Origin: an uncultured Clostridium sp.
GTDB lineage: Bacteria > Bacillota > Clostridia > Lachnospirales > Lachnospiraceae
NCBI GenBank assembly: GCA_958349075.1
Contig: CATWBR010000019.1
Span: forward strand, 1 to 19,910
Reading direction: 5' to 3'
Length of the DNA: 19,910 nucleotides
This document shows, piece by piece, positions 15,921 to 19,910 of this stretch. The position numbers and the translations under genes were made by a program. Under the pieces are notes generated by a model that worked only from the letters and a program-made list of their open reading frames with translations, was not told where the DNA came from and searched no databases. The number at the start of each line of letters is the position of its first letter. The stretch's first letter is position 1.

Positions 15921-16622
15921 CTAAAACGGCTCTTCTTTTCCCGTAAGGGCCGGAAGCTTTAAAAGCTGTCCCGGCTCTGCGTCAAGTGGGTTCATCAGCC
16001 CGTTGGCTTTTGCAATCAGCCTCCATTTTTCCTTATCCCCGTATTCCTCATAGGCCAGGCTCCAAAGGCTCATGCCCGGAAGAAGCGGCCTGCATTTCGT
16101 CCGGTCCGGCGAAAAGAGAGGGGTCTGTTTTCCTGCGTCTTTCGGCGGAACCGAGGATATCGTCAGATCGATCCTGGCTCGCAGGGGACGTCCGTCTACC
16201 CCAAAATAGGTGAACGTCTGGTTCATGGAGGAGATAACCCCCTTAAACCTGAAATTGCCCCATACGAAGGCGACTACAGGAGGCCTGTGGAGATCGCCGT
16301 CCACCTTCAGAAGAGCCACGATGACGTCAGTATAGATGGTGACCGGCGGTTGTGTCGTCTCCTTGTTCAGAGTGTTGTTCATATGGGCCAGACTGCCCGT
16401 GGAATCAAAATAAAGAGTTAGGGACAACTGGCTGCCCTGGCCGTGGACAAACTGCGGCCGCGTCTCATCCTGTCCCTGCTGGTTTTTGGAGGAGTAATCC
16501 ACGCCCTGTCTCACGGAATATTCCGATGGGTTAAAAAGGCACTGTATTTCACGCGCTCCGGCATCGGTGGAATCATCCGCACCATAAACAAGGATTTTAG
16601 CCTTTTTCAAATCTCCGGCCAA
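15921..16622 (-). CDS. LysM-domain baseplate protein (Afp7/gp53-like)
   Basis: A 233-residue protein with two parts. Residues 1-160 match the eCIS/phage family that begins KxxKILVYGxDDS...IQCLFNPSEYSVRQG and continues SLTLYFDSTGS and VAFVWGNFRFKGVISSMNQTFTYF. Residues about 176-225 are a LysM-like module, with PGMSLWSLAYEEYGDKEKWRLIAKANG followed by PGQLLKLP. In phage and eCIS baseplates the LysM protein packs around the hub and connects it to the wedge. The start is TTG at 16622, chosen because GGGAGG sits seven bases upstream and no ATG occurs before residue 81. It follows the second tube-like gene by 21 bases. Confidence 0.88.
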   Translation of the reverse strand: MAGDLKKAKILVYGADDSTDAGAREIQCLFNPSEYSVRQGVDYSSKNQQGQDETRPQFVHGQGSQLSLTLYFDSTGSLAHMNNTLNKETTQPPVTIYTDVIVALLKVDGDLHRPPVVAFVWGNFRFKGVISSMNQTFTYFGVDGRPLRARIDLTISSVPPKDAGKQTPLFSPDRTKCRPLLPGMSLWSLAYEEYGDKEKWRLIAKANGLMNPLDAEPGQLLKLPALTGKEEPF

Positions 16623-16629
16623 AGATATC

Positions 16630-16634
16630 CCTCC
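16630..16634 (-). promoter_or_regulatory. Ribosome binding site deciding the TTG start at 16622
   Basis: GGAGG on the minus strand, seven bases before a TTG. The spacing and strength make the rare TTG the credible start of the LysM gene. Confidence 0.7.
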
Positions 16635-16643
16635 CTTCGGAGA

Positions 16644-17060
16644 CTATACACTGATCTCATAAAGACCAGAATGGGCAATCTCCATTTTTTCAATCAGCAC
16701 CTCATTTCCGAGAGCATTTAAGTCCGTAAGCTGTATCTTTGTAATAACACCCTCGTCAAAGGTATATTTCCGGTAGGTTTTCTGATCCATCCTGATAAAA
16801 AACACCACCGCTTTAAGGAGGGTGCCGGGCAGAAGGCGCGGTTCCTTCATATTCGTCCGCACCGTTCTCACTCCCCGTTCCAGTGTCATTACATCCTGCT
16901 TTGATCTGGCTTTCCGAAACAGCAGGGGACTTTCATTTCTGCCGCCCTCCATGATGCTGTCGTATTCAAGCTCGGCGCTCAGGTTGGAGATTTTTGAAAA
17001 TCCATAGCACTGCTGCCCAAATGTAACCTTAAACTGGTTATTGGTGATCCACTGTTCCAC
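16644..17060 (-). CDS. Second tube-like protein (Afp5-like, tube-to-baseplate adaptor)
   Basis: A 138-residue protein of the gp19 tail-tube superfamily, divergent from the other tube gene. It reads NNQFKVTFGQQCYGFSKISNL, then a loop and FRKARSKQDVMTLERGVRTV, then ITKIQLTDLNALGNEVLIEKMEIAHSGL, where the end matches the tube family's A-x-E-x-L-E-L-A-H-E-G. In Afp/PVC the divergent tube paralogue near the baseplate starts tube growth, and I infer the same here. The start is GTG at 17060 with AAAGGAGG and a six-base spacer. It lies between the main tube gene and the LysM gene. Confidence 0.85.
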   Translation of the reverse strand: MEQWITNNQFKVTFGQQCYGFSKISNLSAELEYDSIMEGGRNESPLLFRKARSKQDVMTLERGVRTVRTNMKEPRLLPGTLLKAVVFFIRMDQKTYRKYTFDEGVITKIQLTDLNALGNEVLIEKMEIAHSGLYEISV

Positions 17061-17109
17061 CCTTCCCCTCCTTTACGCTCCCGTTAAAAGCCTTGTGAAG
17101 CCGTAAATC

Positions 17110-17538
17110 CTATGAATCCCTTGTCATGCCCTCGTGGGCCAGCTCCAGTGTCTCAACGGCAATCTCATTGGAGGTTGCATTAAAATCCGGAGCCGTATAC
17201 TTCGTGGGCCATGCGTTGATTATCTTCCACGAGGCCACCGCTTTCTGCGTCTCATCAAGCAGGCTGACGGTGACCGTCTTTCTTTCCACCTCACCGGTCA
17301 GCCCCTTTACAATCCAGTCATAAAGGACTTTTCCTTCGATCATGCCCTTCTTCAGGGTAATATTTCCATATTTGCGCAGTCCCGCCACCTTCATTGGGGT
17401 TTCCGCCGCCATATCTCCCTCTCTGTACTCAATCGGTTCTATCGTTGCATCGAAACCGGAAACTTCGCTGAACCCTCCTGCCGCCAGTCCGTCAATTTCC
17501 AGCTTGAAACGAAATTTCACTCTTGGATATCCTGCCAT
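17110..17538 (-). CDS. Tail tube protein (gp19-like; Afp1-like)
   Basis: A 142-residue inner tube protein. It begins YPRVKFRFKLEIDGLAAGGFSEVSGF, continues IEYREGD and GLRKYGNITLKKGM, and ends NEIAVETLELAHEG, all hallmarks of contractile-tail tube subunits. Rings of this protein would form the inner tube that is driven into the target. The length is normal. The RBS is AAAGGAG before an ATG, and the gene lies 34 bases after the sheath gene, the standard order. Its start and RBS are stronger than those of most baseplate genes here, fitting a protein needed in many copies. Confidence 0.94.
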   Translation of the reverse strand: MAGYPRVKFRFKLEIDGLAAGGFSEVSGFDATIEPIEYREGDMAAETPMKVAGLRKYGNITLKKGMIEGKVLYDWIVKGLTGEVERKTVTVSLLDETQKAVASWKIINAWPTKYTAPDFNATSNEIAVETLELAHEGMTRDS

Positions 17539-17572
17539 GATAATGCTCCTTTCCCTTTCTCTTTATCTCCGC

Positions 17573-19306
17573 TTACTGGGAGTCGCCCGTCTTCTGGGTA
17601 ATTCTGAAGATTATAAATTCAGCAGGTTTGACAGGAGCTACTCCGATCACGCAGATCAGCCTTCCGTTGTCAATATCGTCCTGAGTCATCGTACTGTTTC
17701 CTATGTTGACAAAAAATGCCTCATCCGGTGAAGTTCCCGCAAGAGAACCGTTTCTCCAGAGGTTGGTGAGGAAGACCTCAATGGTTCTCTGGACCCTGAC
17801 CCAGAGGACCTCATCATTCGGCTCAAATACCGCCCAGTTTGTACTGGATTTTATGGATTCCTCTATAAAAATAAACAGACGCCTTACGTTGATATACTTC
17901 CAGTTTCCGTTGCTGCTGGCCGTCCTGGCTCCCCATACACGGATCCCTTGTCCCGGGAAAGCCCTGATTAAGTTTACTCCCACAGGGTTCAGAATGTCCT
18001 GCTCCCCTTTATTAAACTGTACATCCAGGCCGACACAGGCCCTGACCACCTCGTTAGCCGGAGCCTTATGGACGCCTCTCGTATTATCGCTTCTGGCATA
18101 GATTCCAATCACGGAACCGGAGGGCGGTATCTGGATATTTTTCTTATCCAGCGGATCAAAAACGGTCAGCCACGGATGGTAGAGGGCGGCGTAGGTCGTA
18201 TCGAAAATATCCCGGTGGCTCCGGATATCCTGTACTTTTCTTGCATCCTGCGGAATATCAAGGACGGCAAAACGGCTGGCCAGATTCTCGCAGTGGGCCA
18301 CGAGGGAAAGCTGGACATTGGGATCGGTTACTCCCGGAACCGCCATAATAGATACAACGTCGTTATCAACAAAGGCCTGTATCCCTGTTCTCTTTCCGGC
18401 TCCCCTATCGACGCCCGTAAAGTCGTCCGCCGTCATCCCCAGGGCATTTCCGTTGCTTCCTCCGGAGAAACTTACGGACACCACGGCCTCCTGCCCTTCC
18501 AAAAGACGTTCAAAGGGAGTCTTTAAGGCCTCATCCTCCTGCCCGCTATACGTGACGGACACAAGCTCTGATTTAGCCATCTTCTTCTCCACAAAGTTAG
18601 GGACTTCAATATTGAACGAAAGATTATCATAACTCTCCACCACATCCTCATAACGGACTTCCATGGAAAATTCACAGGTGCAGATGGTCTTCTCGGGTAA
18701 GAGCCTCTTATCCGCCACGTCTGCCTCGAACTCTTTCTCAAAGGTCAGTATATTATCCTGGTTTTTCACTATCCGGTTTATGAGCGTCTCCGTCCCGTCG
18801 CTAAATGCTACGATATCCCCTTTCATAAATCCGGCTCCGTTCTTGACGGAATAGAGCTTTCCGGATGTTGTTTCGATCACCTCGTAAATCTGTGTTTTGG
18901 CCTTGCTGGACGGAGATATGACTGCCCTTAAGTTGTTGCCCCATAGGCCCGGATTTTTGGCTTTCAGTGATAATACCGGCGCATCCCCCGCCGGCACGGC
19001 TCCCTCGGCACAGGCCGCATCTTCCGGCGCCACCCTCATCACAAAACAGCGGGCTCCGCCGTTGATGAAGAAATGCTCTACAGCGTAGGCAAGAAACCTG
19101 TGATTACCAAACTCATTCGCCGAGAGGTAGCCTCCGTAATTCCTTTTAAAATCCGCAAAATTCGTAATCAGTTGGGGAAGCCCCTCCACCGGCCCCTTTT
19201 CAGCCGCGCCGATGAAGCCGGCAGTGCTGGTTCCAACGCCCTCCATCGGTTTTCCACCGGAATCAAACTCCTCCACATAGACGCCTGGTGATAAGTATTC
19301 TGCCAT
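17573..19306 (-). CDS. Contractile sheath protein (Afp2/3/4-like)
   Basis: A 577-residue phage-tail sheath protein. The N-terminus YLSPGVYVEEFDSGGKPMEGV and STAGFIGAAEKGP is the conserved sheath opening. The middle part (about 150-300) is a variable surface domain. The C-terminal core has HKAPANEVVRACVGLDVQF, NPVGVNLIRAFPGQGIRVWGARTAS, YINVRRLFIFIEESI, WAVFEPNDEVLWVRV and GVAPVKPAEFIIF, which form the handshake that makes the sheath contract. Only one sheath gene is present, whereas Afp and PVC carry three. The RBS is AAAGGAG before ATG. A GC-rich hairpin lies upstream between it and the eCIS-core gene. Confidence 0.96.
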   Translation of the reverse strand: MAEYLSPGVYVEEFDSGGKPMEGVGTSTAGFIGAAEKGPVEGLPQLITNFADFKRNYGGYLSANEFGNHRFLAYAVEHFFINGGARCFVMRVAPEDAACAEGAVPAGDAPVLSLKAKNPGLWGNNLRAVISPSSKAKTQIYEVIETTSGKLYSVKNGAGFMKGDIVAFSDGTETLINRIVKNQDNILTFEKEFEADVADKRLLPEKTICTCEFSMEVRYEDVVESYDNLSFNIEVPNFVEKKMAKSELVSVTYSGQEDEALKTPFERLLEGQEAVVSVSFSGGSNGNALGMTADDFTGVDRGAGKRTGIQAFVDNDVVSIMAVPGVTDPNVQLSLVAHCENLASRFAVLDIPQDARKVQDIRSHRDIFDTTYAALYHPWLTVFDPLDKKNIQIPPSGSVIGIYARSDNTRGVHKAPANEVVRACVGLDVQFNKGEQDILNPVGVNLIRAFPGQGIRVWGARTASSNGNWKYINVRRLFIFIEESIKSSTNWAVFEPNDEVLWVRVQRTIEVFLTNLWRNGSLAGTSPDEAFFVNIGNSTMTQDDIDNGRLICVIGVAPVKPAEFIIFRITQKTGDSQ

Positions 19307-19353
19307 ATCCTTCTCCTTTCATCCTCTTTCTATTTATTTCCGCAAAACAGCGG

Positions 19354-19375
19354 GCCGGGAATCATTTCTCCCGGC
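19354..19375 (-). terminator. GC-rich hairpin between eCIS-core and sheath genes
   Basis: Seven-base perfect arms (GCCGGGA and TCCCGGC) flank an eight-base loop on the minus strand. Neighbouring CCGC and GCGG segments offer further or alternative pairing. A short TGTTTTG follows, so the U run is weak. It lies in the 94-base gap between the eCIS-core stop and the sheath start. It could be a partial terminator or a processing/stability element separating expression of the two genes. It is not convincing as a full terminator. Confidence 0.4.
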
Positions 19376-19400
19376 TCCGGCGGCTGCCCGCGGTTTGAAT

Positions 19401-19838
19401 TTACCGGTAACTGTCAGCCTCTCTCTCAAGAGACATATCGTCATTGAGAGACTGTCCGTTTACGGTTCCCGTCGCCCTTACCCTTCCCTCCTTCTGCTGA
19501 ATTACATGCCCCAGTTCATGCGCAAGATTGCGTTCCTGTCCCGGCCCGATATAGACCTGGCTGCCCTGGGTGTAGGCCAGCGCTCCCACTCTTCCCGGGT
19601 TGTCCGAATTGTAATGTATCTTCACATCGTCCAGGGAAAATCCCGAACGCTTCTCCACCCTGGCCTTCAGATCTTCAGGTATGCCGGTATCCGCCTTTTC
19701 CGGAACAGCCATCTGCTGCAGTACGGCCTGGTTTCCCGCATTCTCCATTCTGTCCCTGAAGCCGGAGGGCGGACAGACATTCCCATCCCTTCCCTCTTCA
19801 TTTGCCGTCTTATGGTTCTGCATTCTCTGCCCTCCCAT
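19401..19838 (-). CDS. Stand-alone eCIS-core (DUF4157) protein
   Basis: A 145-residue protein with the eCIS-core domain. The C-terminal two thirds read IPEDLKARVEKRSGFSLDDV, KIHYNSDNPGRVGALAYTQG, then YIGPGQERNLAHELGHVIQQ and SLEREADS, all typical. HELGH is the metal-binding HExxH of the metallopeptidase-like fold. In eCIS this domain is usually fused to effectors and is required to load some of them into the particle; here nothing follows it. The first 40 residues are polar and short. The frame is open to 19859, but the ATG at 19838 is preferred because GGGAGG sits six bases before it, whereas the earlier ATG has no RBS. It is the first gene of the operon in the window. It is either a free adaptor or a toxin that has lost its C-terminal part. 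Confidence 0.9.
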   Translation of the reverse strand: MGGQRMQNHKTANEEGRDGNVCPPSGFRDRMENAGNQAVLQQMAVPEKADTGIPEDLKARVEKRSGFSLDDVKIHYNSDNPGRVGALAYTQGSQVYIGPGQERNLAHELGHVIQQKEGRVRATGTVNGQSLNDDMSLEREADSYR

Positions 19839-19844
19839 AACAAT

Positions 19845-19850
19845 CCTCCC
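19845..19850 (-). promoter_or_regulatory. Ribosome binding site deciding the start of the eCIS-core gene
   Basis: GGGAGG on the minus strand, six bases before the ATG at 19838. The earlier in-frame ATG at 19859 reads through this site as codons and has no Shine-Dalgarno of its own. Confidence 0.75.
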
Positions 19851-19859
19851 ATCATTCAA

Positions 19860-19868
19860 ATTATTTCA
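19860..19868 (-). promoter_or_regulatory. Candidate extended -10 promoter of the operon
   Basis: On the minus strand TGA-AATAAT matches an extended -10 element (TGn plus five of six bases of TATAAT). No good -35 is present at 16-18 bases. The transcript would begin near 19,853, leaving only a short leader with the RBS. A near-palindrome, AATTT-GCG-AAATT (19874-19886), overlaps the place of the -35 and could be an operator. A second AT-rich candidate (TATAAA) is cut by the window edge. Weak evidence. Confidence 0.25.
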
Positions 19869-19910
19869 TTTGGAATTTGCGAAATTTCTGTCGTTTTTTA
19901 TATATTATTA

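Noticed and set aside
146..19838. Prophage remnant or tailocin-type prophage
   Set aside because: No capsid, terminase, portal, integrase, holin or endolysin genes; the AAA+ ATPase, DUF4255, DUF4280 and eCIS-core proteins point to an eCIS instead.
146..19838. Classical type VI secretion system
   Set aside because: No TssJ, TssL, TssM or ClpV-type genes, and a 577-aa single sheath of the phage type rather than a TssB/TssC pair.

Overview
The window holds one long operon for a phage-tail-like contractile injection system (extracellular CIS, or eCIS, of the Afp/PVC type). It is transcribed entirely from the minus strand, from about 19,860 down to a terminator at 84-135. Moderate GC by eye, strong AGGAGG ribosome binding sites before nearly every gene, and frequent GTG/TTG starts suggest a Gram-positive Bacillota host, probably a clostridial (Lachnospiraceae-like) bacterium. 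That host assignment is inference; no phylogenetic marker lies in the window. There are no capsid, portal, terminase, lysis or integrase genes, so this is not a prophage. There are no TssJ/TssL/TssM genes either, so it is not a classical type VI system.

Layout in transcription order: (1) a stand-alone eCIS-core (DUF4157) protein with HELGH, 19838-19401, followed by a GC-rich hairpin; (2) the contractile tail: one sheath, a gp19-like tube protein, a second tube-like protein and a LysM baseplate protein (19306-15921); (3) hub and spike, split into a gp27/gpD-like gene and a gp5/VgrG-like needle gene (15889-13860), with a possible 37-residue ORF between them; (4) the baseplate: gp25-like, two baseplate-J-like wedge proteins and a gpI-like tail protein (13846-9030); (5) a 449-aa protein of a type I recall from eCIS loci, with an Ig-like C-terminus (9025-7676); (6) a membrane protein with a degenerate kinase-like N-terminus, one transmembrane helix and about a dozen MORN repeats (7660-5651); (7) a DUF4255 cap protein and a DUF4280 PAAR-like tip protein (5658-4608); (8) a 901-aa multi-pass membrane protein with a sensor-like ectodomain, HAMP, a degenerate class III cyclase-like domain and a TPR-like tail (4589-1884); (9) an AAA+ ATPase of the Afp15 type (1879-146).

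The structural genes account for a nearly complete particle: spike tip (PAAR-like), needle, hub, wedges, tube, sheath, cap and assembly ATPase. No long helical tape-measure protein (Afp14-like) and no obvious toxin is present. The most unusual part is the pair of membrane proteins placed among the cap, tip and ATPase genes. One resembles in layout the type VII secretion component EssB/YukC (pseudokinase, one membrane helix, extracytoplasmic domain). The other looks like a signalling receptor whose cyclase domain has lost key catalytic residues. Together they suggest, as a hypothesis, a contractile injection system tethered to or gated at the cytoplasmic membrane of a Gram-positive cell, rather than a freely released particle.

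The flanks (1-83 and about 19,855-19,910) are AT-rich and non-coding. The left flank carries the terminator and a candidate minus-strand promoter for a gene beyond the window. There is no gene-free stretch over 300 bases.
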